Origin: an uncultured Lachnospira sp.
GTDB taxonomy: Bacteria; Bacillota; Clostridia; Lachnospirales; Lachnospiraceae
Assembly (NCBI GenBank): GCA_934343805.1
Contig: CAKRIN010000011.1
Coordinates: forward strand, 1 to 64,000
Reading direction: 5' to 3'
DNA: 64,000 nt
The notes beneath the pieces are model-generated. The model searched no databases and had not been told where the DNA came from. It saw nothing but the letters and a program-made list of their open reading frames with translations. The position numbers and the translations under genes were made by a program. Shown here in pieces: positions 6,912 through 15,248 of this stretch; within the stretch, counting starts at the first letter, position 1; every line of letters begins with the position of its first letter.

Positions 6912-8150
6912 ATGAATGTTAACACACAAATGAGGTATGGGAATTATTCAGAGTATAGTTCCCAGACAACGAAGACCACAAAAAACATGGAAACTGGCAA
7001 AGAAGACACCAGTTTTAAGGAATCTATGAAGCCGGATAGTAATATCCAGTACAAATCATTAGGAATAGGCTTCTTAAATGTTGGGGATACCGGATACGGA
7101 ATGAGGGCAACCCAGATTGTTAATCCTGATAGTGAGGATACGATTATAAGAGTGAGCATTGCATTGGGTGGAAATGAATTTAAAAACTATGATGTTAATC
7201 TTTCTGGGATAGATCCATCTAATGCAAGTGCTGTGGAAATGTTTGCATATTGCCAGTATGCAGATTCAACCAGCGAGGGTTCATACAAGTGGGGAAGCTG
7301 GAATGCCTTAAAACATTTGACAGGTGATGCTGCATATTCATACAATTCACTGGATGAAGCTTTAACTGAAAAGAAAAACTGGAATGCAGCACTGGTGGGT
7401 TCAGGTATTGAACTTGAAAACGAGTCAACAGGTAAAAGGTATACGGCAGCTGACCTGATAGAAATGCTCAGACAGAAGTATGAACTTACCGCGGACGATC
7501 TTGAAGATAAGGATTGGCGTGATATGTCTGACAAAGAATGGGAAAAGCTCCTTAACAGTTTTGACCGGAATATCGAGGCTATAAGGGATAAGATTAAAAA
7601 ACTTAAAGAAATTCAGGATGAAGCAGCATCTAAGGCAGCAGCTGATGCACCAGCTGGGGATAAAGCCAATGCGGCTTCGAGTGCAGCATTAGGCGCAGCG
7701 GCTAATGGATTTTCGTCTGATGTAAAGACTGAAGATGAAGAATGGATAGAGGAAAACAGCTGGACATATGATATGAAAACAGATGACCAGACGATTCTTC
7801 ATAAAGCAGCTATTGCCAATGAAAAGGCACAAGACAGTCTTAGTAAGTCCCAGGAACTTATGCTTACAGGGGATACAACAGAAGGTATAAGCAAGACCGG
7901 AAGTACAACAGAAAGTGCATCCTGTGATGATGAATCAGGCGAAAAAGTGTGGACAGTTACCGCATATACTGAGCAGGGGATTATATGTAAGGAGTTTAAA
8001 GACGGGGTAGGAACGCTTTTATGGCAGATTGATTTTAAAAGTCCGGCTGATTACAATAAGGTTATGGATTATCTTGATAACGAGAAGGAAGAGGATATAT
8101 TAAAGTATGCGAAAGATAAGGAATTCTGGGAGAAACTTATCTGGGGGTAA
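6912..8150 (+). CDS. Hypothetical protein, 412 residues
   Basis: The start at 6912 is set by AAGGAG six bases upstream; an in-frame start at 6825 would lie in the terminator. The product begins MNVNTQMRYGNYSEYSSQTT, with no signal peptide or membrane segment. A globular region (about 45-190; SLGIGFLNVGDTGYGMRATQ and YDVNLSGIDPSNASAVEMFA) is followed by an acidic helical stretch with coiled-coil character (about 190-245), an Ala-rich linker (about 245-280) and a second small domain (about 340-412; SGEKVWTVTAYTEQG). The Ser/Thr/Gln-rich start recalls Lachnospiraceae proteins of unknown role found in several copies per genome, but I cannot name a family. It is monocistronic, followed by a bidirectional terminator. 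Confidence 0.75.
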   Translation: MNVNTQMRYGNYSEYSSQTTKTTKNMETGKEDTSFKESMKPDSNIQYKSLGIGFLNVGDTGYGMRATQIVNPDSEDTIIRVSIALGGNEFKNYDVNLSGIDPSNASAVEMFAYCQYADSTSEGSYKWGSWNALKHLTGDAAYSYNSLDEALTEKKNWNAALVGSGIELENESTGKRYTAADLIEMLRQKYELTADDLEDKDWRDMSDKEWEKLLNSFDRNIEAIRDKIKKLKEIQDEAASKAAADAPAGDKANAASSAALGAAANGFSSDVKTEDEEWIEENSWTYDMKTDDQTILHKAAIANEKAQDSLSKSQELMLTGDTTEGISKTGSTTESASCDDESGEKVWTVTAYTEQGIICKEFKDGVGTLLWQIDFKSPADYNKVMDYLDNEKEEDILKYAKDKEFWEKLIWG

Positions 8151-8170
8151 TATAACAGAATAATTAAAAA

Positions 8171-8215
8171 ATGGACTTTCTGCATGGTAAATCCGTGAGA
8201 AAGTCCATTATATTA
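8171..8215. terminator. Bidirectional terminator between convergent genes
   Basis: ATGGACTTTCT (8171-8181) and AGAAAGTCCAT (8198-8208) form a perfect 11-bp stem flanked by A-run and T-rich sequence. It serves the hypothetical gene (+) and the GH140-like gene (-). Confidence 0.85.
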
Positions 8216-9487
8216 TTACTTTATTACCAGCGCTCTGTCGGTATCATCACCCTCAACTTTAGCAAATTTCTTAGCAGTGAATGAATTATTAGAACATTTG
8301 CCTATGTAGCTCTTTACGCCGGTAACAGGGCTTATCCACCACATGTCTCTTCCTGTATAATTATGAGTATCAAGTGTGAACTCATTTCCAAGATAATCGT
8401 ATGCAATCAGAAATGATTCGCCCGCGAATACAGCAATGCGTTCATGCTTTTCTTTTTGACCAGATAACAGCAGAGAGTCATCTGGCTTGCCATTAATGAA
8501 ATCTACTGACTGCATTAAATCTTTTAAGAAATGCATCTGCCCAGAACCTTCGTGATGAATAGCTTCGTCCCAGTTACATACAACGCCATAGCTTACACCA
8601 TCATGTCCGCCAGTGTAGAATTGCATGACAGAATTATCACCATAGGTATGACCACATGCACCGGCGAGAACAGACCAGTAAGCATATCTTCTTACATGTT
8701 TTGCAGTCCAGTATGGTTCACCAGGGTTGTGAAGTCCCTGAATAATCCATTCATAAGAGGGTTCAGCATCAAGTACTGGTTTATTACTGAGAGCATGGTC
8801 GTGTAACACATACTTCCAGTTGTCTTCGCCATAGTAAGAAGGACTGTCCGTATCATCCCATGTACCAAGATTACATTGGTCGTAACGTCTGTGACCTGAC
8901 TGGAACATATTAAAATCAAGCCATTCGTCATCAGGAAACCACATCGTTGATGAACATCTTCCAAAAGGGTGGAATGTTATCAGTTTATCAGGAGTTGAAG
9001 ATTTAAGGTATTTACCTAATTTGCGGTAAGCTGCCTTATAATCCTCAGCTTTAATATCACCACCGAGTACCCATATTATATTAGAATAATTCTTATAACG
9101 CTCTGCTAAGAATCTGCCATATTCAAGAATATTATCTTCTGTAATAACACCAGTTTTTAACAGGCTTCCCCATGATGGAAGAAGTGCCATATAAAGTCCA
9201 AGTTCATCTGCCATATGTATAATTCTGTCCACATGCTCCCAGTAAGCAGGAGTTTTATATTTATCAGATGCACCCCAGTGCATGCGGTTTACAGTTTCCA
9301 TTCCTTCTGTTGAATATATAAGAACCGCCTGAATCACATTGAATCCTTTTTCAGCCCTGTTTTTAAGATATGTGTAAGCCTCATCTTCTGTAATGTTTCC
9401 AAAGATAAGCCATCCAGTATCTCCGAGCCAGAAGAATGGCTTGCCATCTTCTAACAAATAATGTCTGTTGTCGCTAATAGTAAGCAT
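8216..9487 (-). CDS. GH140-like glycoside hydrolase (apiosidase-like, DUF4038 type)
   Basis: A 423-residue (beta/alpha)8-barrel hydrolase without a signal peptide, so probably cytoplasmic. It opens with the family hallmark YLLEDGKPFFWLGDTGW, has LLPSW and I-I-W-V-L-G-G-D (GGD at 142-144), and carries the acidic strand motif VLDAEPSYE, with Glu242 and Glu246. A short C-terminal beta domain (about 340-423) corresponds to the putative collagen-binding domain common behind these barrels. Characterised GH140 enzymes remove apiose-linked side chains of rhamnogalacturonan II, which fits a pectin-using gut organism, though the exact linkage is not readable here. GGAGGAC upstream on the minus strand supports the start. 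No sugar transporter is adjacent. Confidence 0.82.
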   Translation of the reverse strand: MLTISDNRHYLLEDGKPFFWLGDTGWLIFGNITEDEAYTYLKNRAEKGFNVIQAVLIYSTEGMETVNRMHWGASDKYKTPAYWEHVDRIIHMADELGLYMALLPSWGSLLKTGVITEDNILEYGRFLAERYKNYSNIIWVLGGDIKAEDYKAAYRKLGKYLKSSTPDKLITFHPFGRCSSTMWFPDDEWLDFNMFQSGHRRYDQCNLGTWDDTDSPSYYGEDNWKYVLHDHALSNKPVLDAEPSYEWIIQGLHNPGEPYWTAKHVRRYAYWSVLAGACGHTYGDNSVMQFYTGGHDGVSYGVVCNWDEAIHHEGSGQMHFLKDLMQSVDFINGKPDDSLLLSGQKEKHERIAVFAGESFLIAYDYLGNEFTLDTHNYTGRDMWWISPVTGVKSYIGKCSNNSFTAKKFAKVEGDDTDRALVIK

Positions 9488-9586
9488 ATTATATTGTCCT
9501 CCATACCTTCGTAATGCATATATTATAGCATATTTTAGAAAAATGTTTTATAATAAAAATATTAATGGTTTGAAACGGAGACTATT

Positions 9587-9778
9587 ATGTGGAAGATAAA
9601 ACAGATATTTGACGGAGATTATGGGTGCGAAGAGCTTGAAGAAGGACAGCAGCCTAAAGTTTCTGTCATGCTTGTTAATGAATCAGGTGTTAAGAAATAT
9701 ATCATGGTAGGAGATGAATGGCTTACTGATAATGGACTTGATGAGGGTTCTGTGTGGCCGGATGATATAGACGAATAG
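9587..9778 (+). CDS. Small acidic protein, 63 residues
   Basis: The frame reads MWKIKQIFDGDYGCEELEEG and ends EGSVWPDDIDE. It is strongly acidic with no signal peptide or membrane helix. A weak purine-rich site (AACGGAG) precedes the ATG. Length, codon use and the W-x-I-K-x-I-F-D-G-D-Y-G-C-E-E start look like the small conserved proteins annotated in clostridial genomes, but I do not recognise a function. It stands alone, divergent from the GH140-like gene and 79 bases before the CooC-like operon. Confidence 0.6.
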   Translation: MWKIKQIFDGDYGCEELEEGQQPKVSVMLVNESGVKKYIMVGDEWLTDNGLDEGSVWPDDIDE

Positions 9779-9857
9779 ATTGGATTTGCATGCGTTGAGA
9801 CATCAGATTACGAGATAGTGGCAATATAATAATGATTATAGATTAAGGAGAAGTGTG

Positions 9858-10622
9858 ATGGATAAGAAAACACAGATTATAGCAGTGGCAGGTAAAGGAG
9901 GAGTTGGTAAGACTTCTTTAGCGGGAGTGATTGTAAAGCTTCTTGTTGAGGCATATCCTGACAAGAAAATACTTGCGATTGATGCAGACCCGGCGGTCGG
10001 ACTCTCTACAGTTCTTAATGTTGAAGTTGAGAAGACTATAGATGATATAAGAAAAGAAGTAATTAAGAATGTTGAGGACGGAGATACCAAGACTGCGGTA
10101 GAGTTACTTGGAGAAGCCAAATACGAGATAATGGATGCGGTTGTTGAGCAGGACGGATATGCATTTATCGCAATAGGAAGACCTGAGACAGCAGGCTGTT
10201 ACTGTAAGATTAATTCATATCTTAAAGAAGTCATCACAATGCTTTCAGATAAGTTCGATTATGTTGTAATTGATGGAGAAGCAGGAATTGAGCAGATTAA
10301 CAGAAGAGTTATGGAGAAAGTTACACATCTGCTTCTTGTTACTGATGCAAGCAAGAAAGGATGTCAGGTAGTACAGACAATCAAGAAAGTTGCAGATGAA
10401 CTTGTTATGTATGACCGAATAGGAGTTATCGCCAACAGAATACCGGATATGGAAGTTGCAAAGCTTATGGATATTGGTGGACTTGAGCTGCTTTCTGTAA
10501 TACAGAGCGATTCTAAGCTTGCGCAGGCAGATGTTCTTGGTGAAAATGTATTTAATCTCCCTGACGATGCAATTATTGTTGAGGGCGCAAAGAAGGCACT
10601 TGTTAATATAGGAATATTATAA
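9858..10622 (+). CDS. CooC-like P-loop ATPase (metal-insertion accessory protein family)
   Basis: The ATG at 9858 is seven bases after AAGGAG; a GTG at 9855 is also possible. The 254-residue product is a MinD/ParA-superfamily ATPase with a deviant Walker A, GKGGVGKT (12-19), a switch/Walker A' aspartate in LAIDADPAVGLS (residues 39-50), and Walker B VVIDGEAG. The motif GRPETAGCYC gives Cys114-x-Cys116, the C-x-C that binds nickel or zinc at the dimer interface of CooC, the carbon monoxide dehydrogenase maturation factor. It is first in an operon with dehydratase-like, activator and ACS-beta-like genes but no CODH catalytic subunit in the window. That suggests metal loading or reductive activation of the downstream proteins (inference). 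Confidence 0.88.
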   Translation: MDKKTQIIAVAGKGGVGKTSLAGVIVKLLVEAYPDKKILAIDADPAVGLSTVLNVEVEKTIDDIRKEVIKNVEDGDTKTAVELLGEAKYEIMDAVVEQDGYAFIAIGRPETAGCYCKINSYLKEVITMLSDKFDYVVIDGEAGIEQINRRVMEKVTHLLLVTDASKKGCQVVQTIKKVADELVMYDRIGVIANRIPDMEVAKLMDIGGLELLSVIQSDSKLAQADVLGENVFNLPDDAIIVEGAKKALVNIGIL

Positions 10623-10635
10623 TCCGGAGGTAATT

Positions 10636-11829
10636 GTGAAAGATTTAGCTAATCTTTATTATTTTGAGAAACTGCTGGAGGACGTGAATAATGACCTTGT
10701 AAGGCAGGCACAGGCGAAAGGTGATATTGCAATCGGAGCGGTCTGTTTCCAGATACCGGAGCCGCTTATTAATCTGCCGGGCAGCTTTTCAGTAAGACTT
10801 CGTGCGCCTCGTACAGGTTCTATTGAGATGGGTACATATTACATGAGCAGTATGCTGTGTGAGGGTTGTCGTGCGATATTGGAGAGGGCAATTGAAGGTG
10901 GATTTAACTTCCTCGACTGCATAATTGCGCCAGATGCATGTGCACAGATGAACAGATGCGTAGAGAATATTGAAAGACAGCACCTTATCGAGAAAGAGAA
11001 ATTCTTTGTGGAATATTCAGATGTTCCAATGAAGAATGATGAGACAGCATTAAGACATTATGTTAAGCAGATGAGGCTGCATGTGCTTGAACCGCTTAAT
11101 AATACATATGGAATAGATATATCAGATGATGCACTTAGAAAGTCTGTACAACTGCAGAACAAGATAAGCAGACTTATAAGAAGCATTGGTAATTACAGGA
11201 AAGAAGATAATCCAAGAATTACGGGATATGAATTCGCAGTGCTGTGCCTTGCAACCTACTGCTGTCCGAAAGAGGCACTTATAGAAAAGCTCGAAGAGAC
11301 AATTGAGGAGCTTAAGACGCGTGAACCTGATAAAAAATGTAGTTACAGGGCAAGGGTTGTAATGGTTGGTTCAGAAATTGATAATCCTGAGCTTATAAAG
11401 CTTGCCGAGGAAGCAGGAGCATTGGTTGTGGCAGACAGATTCTGTTTTGGTTCACTTCCTGGAAGAGATGAGATTATTCTTAATGATACGGAGGATGTTC
11501 TTACACAGATATGCAGACAGTATATGAAGTGGGGACAGTGTCCGCGATTCATGAATACAGAAAAGATTATCGAGAGACAGGAATATGTTGATGCGATAGC
11601 TAAAGAGTATAAGGCTGATGGGCTTATATATGAGCAGATTAAATTCTGCGATTACTGGGGTTATGAGAGGGCTTCAGCGTTTCATGTCATGAAAGAGAAA
11701 TACGGATATCCGGTTCTTTCAATTGACAGACCTTATGCTGTTGGAACTTCAGGACAGTTAAGAACAAGAATACAGGCATTTGTTGAGAGCCTTGAGATTA
11801 AGCGTATCAATGCAGGAAGGAAATTATAA
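10636..11829 (+). CDS. 2-hydroxyacyl-CoA dehydratase-like subunit (HgdB/DCCP superfamily)
   Basis: A GTG start six bases after GGAGG. The 397-residue protein has the dehydratase D-component layout: an N-terminal half with clustered cysteines (Cys37, Cys75, Cys78, Cys95, Cys102, Cys108; MLCEGCRA and PDACAQMNRC) and a C-terminal Rossmann-like half with VVADRFCFGSLPGRDE, where family members place another cluster ligand. The partner activator (13415) delivers ATP-driven low-potential electrons to such proteins. Relatives include 2-hydroxyglutaryl-CoA dehydratase, benzoyl-CoA reductase subunits and double-cubane cluster proteins. No CoA-transferase or acyl-CoA dehydrogenase is nearby, so a classical amino-acid fermentation role is not indicated. 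The substrate is unknown. Confidence 0.85.
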   Translation: MKDLANLYYFEKLLEDVNNDLVRQAQAKGDIAIGAVCFQIPEPLINLPGSFSVRLRAPRTGSIEMGTYYMSSMLCEGCRAILERAIEGGFNFLDCIIAPDACAQMNRCVENIERQHLIEKEKFFVEYSDVPMKNDETALRHYVKQMRLHVLEPLNNTYGIDISDDALRKSVQLQNKISRLIRSIGNYRKEDNPRITGYEFAVLCLATYCCPKEALIEKLEETIEELKTREPDKKCSYRARVVMVGSEIDNPELIKLAEEAGALVVADRFCFGSLPGRDEIILNDTEDVLTQICRQYMKWGQCPRFMNTEKIIERQEYVDAIAKEYKADGLIYEQIKFCDYWGYERASAFHVMKEKYGYPVLSIDRPYAVGTSGQLRTRIQAFVESLEIKRINAGRKL

Positions 11830-11831
11830 AT

Positions 11832-13370
11832 ATGTCTAAGAATATAGGAAGTGAACCACTTGGCAGATTCTATACAGGGAAAAAACCTAAGAGAAGAAGA
11901 GAATGGCGCGGACTTAAAGATACATGGTACGACTATGTAAGGTGGCTTGGATACTGGAAGACATTAATTACATTTATAATAAAACCTAATAACATGAAGG
12001 GCTTTTTCAGATATCGATGGATGATTAATTATCTTGCCCTGCCTGACTTCATGGACAGACACACCGAGGGCATGAGAGGAACACAGCTTAGAATGGCGCA
12101 TCAGGCACTGGGACTTATTGTTACTGATATATGTGGCATGCTTGGACAGATATTTAAGGCAGACCCGGCTATTGGCAATGACAAGAAGTTAAACAGTAAG
12201 ATTGTCCTTTTTGATGAAAATATGATGAGTACCCTGATGGGAGGCTTCCCTAACCTTACATGGCTTTCAGTGGAAGTCCCTGCTGTGTATACAAGTTCAA
12301 TGATGTCACAGGACGGAGTAAGTTATTATGTCGATGTTACACACCAGTATGGTGTGCCATCAGATGTCTGTCCTATGCCGGCGGCAGAGCTTGGTGTTGC
12401 GCTGGCGGATGATTTTCCACTTATAGGCTGTTGTGCAGTGCAGTGTAATACTACATGTGACGGAAGCCTTATGGGTAACGGAATTGAAGCTGGATCATTT
12501 AAGATTCCTACATTTCAGCTTGCTGTGCCAATAAGACACAGGCAGGAAAGTGTGCAGGAGTATGCAGCAGAAGAAGTCGTTAATGCGATACATTTCATAG
12601 AGGAGCAGACCGGCGAGAAGTTTGACTGGGATGCATTCTTTAAGAGCATGAAGCGGTTCAATGCAGAGACAGAGGAATTTTTGGAGTGGATGGAGATTTC
12701 CAAGACAGATTATCCACAGGTTATGGGTGTAACGCTTGCACTTTACAGATATGGTGTGTATCAGGCGGCTGGTGGAAGAAATCAGGCATTTCTTGATATG
12801 GATAAGAAGCTTACAAAGATGGCACTTGCTGCATATAAGAATAAAGAAATGGCAGCGAAGGAGTACCGCCACAGAGCAATGACATGGGGAGTTCAGGCTG
12901 CATATTACACAGCACTTCCAATCTGGCTTCTTAATTGCTGGGGTGTTGTTACAATTGCAGATATGTTAAGTATGGTATCTACAGAGATGGTTAATACAGA
13001 GGATAAGCATCAGGCAATGTTAGATCTTGCATATCTGTATGAGAATATGATTATGAGAAACCGTTCTAACGGCGGCTATGAGACAGGTGTAGAGGCACTC
13101 TGGCGTTTCTGTGAGATGTTTGATATTGATATTGTAATCATGTATGTTCATATGGGCTGCAAATCAATGTCAGGGTATCACGGCATATTTGAGGAAGAAG
13201 CCAGAAAACACGGAATACATTTAATATGGGTAACACACAATCTTATGTGTCCTGAGGACGGAACAAGAAGAGATATGAGAACAGAGATTAACAGATATAT
13301 GAGAACTGTTTTCAGGGAAGAGCCGCTTGATCCGTCACTTGAGGATTTTGATGATTCCAAGAACTGGTAA
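11832..13370 (+). CDS. Second, larger 2-hydroxyacyl-CoA dehydratase-like subunit
   Basis: 512 residues, starting two bases after the previous stop, with AGGAAGG inside that gene's end as ribosome site. It belongs to the same superfamily but is about 100 residues longer than typical D subunits. The extra length is an N-terminal basic/aromatic extension (about 1-75: KKPKRRREWRGLKDTWYDYV). The cysteine-rich segment PLIGCCAVQCNTTCDGS suggests an iron-sulfur cluster, and the C-terminal half ends with a Rossmann-like domain (VIMYVHMGCKSMSGYHGIFE). The two unequal subunits plus activator resemble a heterodimeric D component. The long N-terminal arm and the context with CooC and ACS-beta-like proteins are unusual. 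Confidence 0.83.
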   Translation: MSKNIGSEPLGRFYTGKKPKRRREWRGLKDTWYDYVRWLGYWKTLITFIIKPNNMKGFFRYRWMINYLALPDFMDRHTEGMRGTQLRMAHQALGLIVTDICGMLGQIFKADPAIGNDKKLNSKIVLFDENMMSTLMGGFPNLTWLSVEVPAVYTSSMMSQDGVSYYVDVTHQYGVPSDVCPMPAAELGVALADDFPLIGCCAVQCNTTCDGSLMGNGIEAGSFKIPTFQLAVPIRHRQESVQEYAAEEVVNAIHFIEEQTGEKFDWDAFFKSMKRFNAETEEFLEWMEISKTDYPQVMGVTLALYRYGVYQAAGGRNQAFLDMDKKLTKMALAAYKNKEMAAKEYRHRAMTWGVQAAYYTALPIWLLNCWGVVTIADMLSMVSTEMVNTEDKHQAMLDLAYLYENMIMRNRSNGGYETGVEALWRFCEMFDIDIVIMYVHMGCKSMSGYHGIFEEEARKHGIHLIWVTHNLMCPEDGTRRDMRTEINRYMRTVFREEPLDPSLEDFDDSKNW

Positions 13371-13414
13371 AACGTGATTACCTAATGCAGTGTGTTGCAG
13401 GAAAGGATAACAGA

Positions 13415-14209
13415 ATGAAATATTTCGGTGGTTGTGATGCAGGAAGTACATATACCAAATGCGTAATTATAGATGAGAATGGAAAAATTGTAGCTGCTGT
13501 TACTAAGAGAAGCAGGATTAATCCTGTGCTTAGTGCGAAGGATGCGCTTGATGAGGCTGTAAGCCAGGTTGACGGATTAAACAGTGCAGAGGAGCTTACA
13601 TATCTGATTGGTACAGGTTATGGAAGAAACAAAGTACCATTTGCAGATGAGAATATATCAGAGATAAGCTGTCATGCCATGGGTGTACATGTGACAGATC
13701 CTTCGGTTAAGGCAATTATTGATATTGGTGGTCAGGATGTAAAGGGAATTGCAATTGACACTGACGGAACTGTACTTAATTTTGCGATGAATGACAAATG
13801 TGCAGCGGGAACAGGAAGATTCTTTGAATCTATGGCAAGAGCATTTGAGATGTCGTTAGATGAATTTTCTAATCTGTCTCTTACAGCAAAGAATGTGATT
13901 CCTATAACAGCACAGTGTGCTGTATTTGCAGAGAGCGAGGTTATCTCACTGGTAGGTGAGGGAAAGCCTATGGAGGAGATAGCAGCAGGAATACAGTTAT
14001 CAGTTGCCAAGAGGTGCTTTGTTATGGCTAAGAAAGCTGGTGCGGCTGACAGCGTTACACTTACAGGCGGTTGTGCCAAGAATGAGGGACTGAAGAAAGC
14101 AATAGAAAAGGTGCTTAAGATAAATGTAGTTGACCTGCCGACAGATCCACAGCTTATGGGAGCATTAGGTGCTGCAGAATACGCAAGGCAGAAGGGAAGT
14201 AACGTATGA
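13415..14209 (+). CDS. ATP-dependent activator of 2-hydroxyacyl-CoA dehydratase (HgdC-like, BadF/BcrA fold)
   Basis: I place the start at 13415 (MKYFGGCDAGSTYTKC); an ATG 30 bases upstream lacks a ribosome site. The 264-residue ASKHA-fold ATPase has the phosphate-1 loop GGCDAGSTYTK, phosphate-2 region IIDIGGQDVKGI, and the dimer-bridging [4Fe-4S] ligands Cys129 (NDKCAAGTGRF) and Cys168 (AQCAVFAESE), matching Cys127 and Cys166 of the Acidaminococcus archerase. Each monomer gives two cysteines to one cluster. It passes ATP-energised single electrons to the dehydratase-like subunits encoded just upstream. Its end overlaps the next gene by ATGA, so the operon is tight. Confidence 0.92.
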   Translation: MKYFGGCDAGSTYTKCVIIDENGKIVAAVTKRSRINPVLSAKDALDEAVSQVDGLNSAEELTYLIGTGYGRNKVPFADENISEISCHAMGVHVTDPSVKAIIDIGGQDVKGIAIDTDGTVLNFAMNDKCAAGTGRFFESMARAFEMSLDEFSNLSLTAKNVIPITAQCAVFAESEVISLVGEGKPMEEIAAGIQLSVAKRCFVMAKKAGAADSVTLTGGCAKNEGLKKAIEKVLKINVVDLPTDPQLMGALGAAEYARQKGSNV

Positions 14210-14415
14210 TAGTATTAAAAGTGCTGGCTATTATAGCAATCGTGTTTGTTGCATTGTTTCTTCTGACTCTTGTTATATATTTCTTTAATCTTGACATGAA
14301 ATTTGCGGCAACTTTAATCAAGCCGCTTACTGCGTATTACAACTGGTCAAAGAACAGGCGCGAGGCAAAGAAAAAGAAAGAACGGGATGCACAGAGAGAA
14401 CAACAGGAAGGGTAG
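14206..14415 (+). CDS. Small single-pass membrane protein, 69 residues
   Basis: Starts in an ATGA overlap with the activator gene. Residues about 3-28 are one strongly hydrophobic helix (VLAIIAIVFVALFLLTLVIY). The rest is a basic, probably helical cytoplasmic tail with a KNRREAKKKKERDAQRE stretch. No family is recognised. Its position inside the activator/dehydratase operon suggests a membrane anchor or partner for the otherwise soluble complex, which is inference only. Confidence 0.7.
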   Translation: MIVLKVLAIIAIVFVALFLLTLVIYFFNLDMKFAATLIKPLTAYYNWSKNRREAKKKKERDAQREQQEG

Positions 14416-14424
14416 AAACAGCCA

Positions 14425-15138
14425 ATGGATTTATATGATGGTGAGATAAGAAAGCTTATATCCATGCTTGAAAGCCATGGTGCTGAGAAACTGCCATTAC
14501 AGAAAGAATGGGAGATGACTAAGAAAGAGAATCTTATCCTTAAAAGTGAGATGGCTTATGAGCTTGGCGGTGGAGGTAATCAGGCGGTGAGTGCCATTGC
14601 ATTTACACAGGACGAGAAACTTGTGCCGGAAGATGCAGTGTATCTTGTTGGGGATGACCTGTGTAATATCAGAAACGATATCTCATATGCGAGAATTACT
14701 GTAATCAGGCTGGATAGTGATTACATTAAGAATCATGATGATAATGCACTGTATGCTTCGATGAGAGCAACTGATTATGTAAGATACCATGCATTTCCTA
14801 AAGGATATATGATGAGAATATCAGCTGTCAGAGAAAGAGAGCCAGTGAGAGTGAGTAAAGAGGCAGTTTCTCAGGCTATTAACTTTGCAGCGGTAGGACG
14901 GGGATTTATCAATGCCTACAGGAAACGCCCGGAAGTTGAGGCTGTAAGCATATATTTTGTTACAGAACAGGATATTGATTACACATTTTTAAAAAATGAA
15001 GCACACAGATGTGAACAGATAACAGATTCGTTAAACAACATATTTAATGGTCTTACGATGGATTGTTCAACCTGCTCAAGCAGGGAATTGTGTGATGAGA
15101 TAGACGGGCTCAGACAATTACATATGAGTATTTTGTGA
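14425..15138 (+). CDS. Acetyl-CoA synthase beta-subunit-like (CdhC/AcsB-related) cysteine protein
   Basis: A 237-residue soluble protein. The segment MAYELGGGGNQAVSAIAFT (44-62) followed by YLVGDDLCNIRND recalls the N-terminal portion of CODH/ACS beta subunits (A-Y-E-L-G-G-G). A C-terminal C214-S-T-C217-x5-C223-D-E-I-D-G-L motif could hold a metal or Fe-S cluster. It is far shorter than catalytic ACS (over 400 residues), and the usual A-cluster six-cysteine arrangement is not seen, so ACS activity is unlikely. Small ACS-beta-like proteins of this type are annotated in gut clostridia without a role known to me. It ends the operon that starts with the CooC-like ATPase, a telling pairing because CooC serves CODH/ACS metal sites. 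Confidence 0.6.
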   Translation: MDLYDGEIRKLISMLESHGAEKLPLQKEWEMTKKENLILKSEMAYELGGGGNQAVSAIAFTQDEKLVPEDAVYLVGDDLCNIRNDISYARITVIRLDSDYIKNHDDNALYASMRATDYVRYHAFPKGYMMRISAVREREPVRVSKEAVSQAINFAAVGRGFINAYRKRPEVEAVSIYFVTEQDIDYTFLKNEAHRCEQITDSLNNIFNGLTMDCSTCSSRELCDEIDGLRQLHMSIL

Positions 15139-15145
15139 AAACACC

Positions 15146-15174
15146 TTGAAAAAAAATCGAATTAGGAATAATAT
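15146..15174 (+). promoter_or_regulatory. Probable promoter of the chemoreceptor gene at 15249
   Basis: TTGAAA (15146-15151), 17 nt, TAATAT (15169-15174), about 75 bases before the start. A flagellar sigma-28 type element was looked for here and not convincingly found. Confidence 0.45.
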
Positions 15175-15248
15175 ATTAATTGAATGGAAAAGGGAACAAT
15201 TAAATATTTTGTACGAATGATGCATATGGAAAGGCTGGTAGTTATAAG

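Noticed and set aside
10636..14209. Classical 2-hydroxyglutarate fermentation operon
   Set aside because: Dehydratase-like and activator genes are present, but CoA-transferase, hydroxyglutarate dehydrogenase and decarboxylase genes are not.
9858..15138. A carbon monoxide dehydrogenase/acetyl-CoA synthase operon
   Set aside because: Only a CooC-like accessory and a short ACS-beta-like protein are present; no CODH catalytic subunit, corrinoid protein or methyltransferase is in the window.
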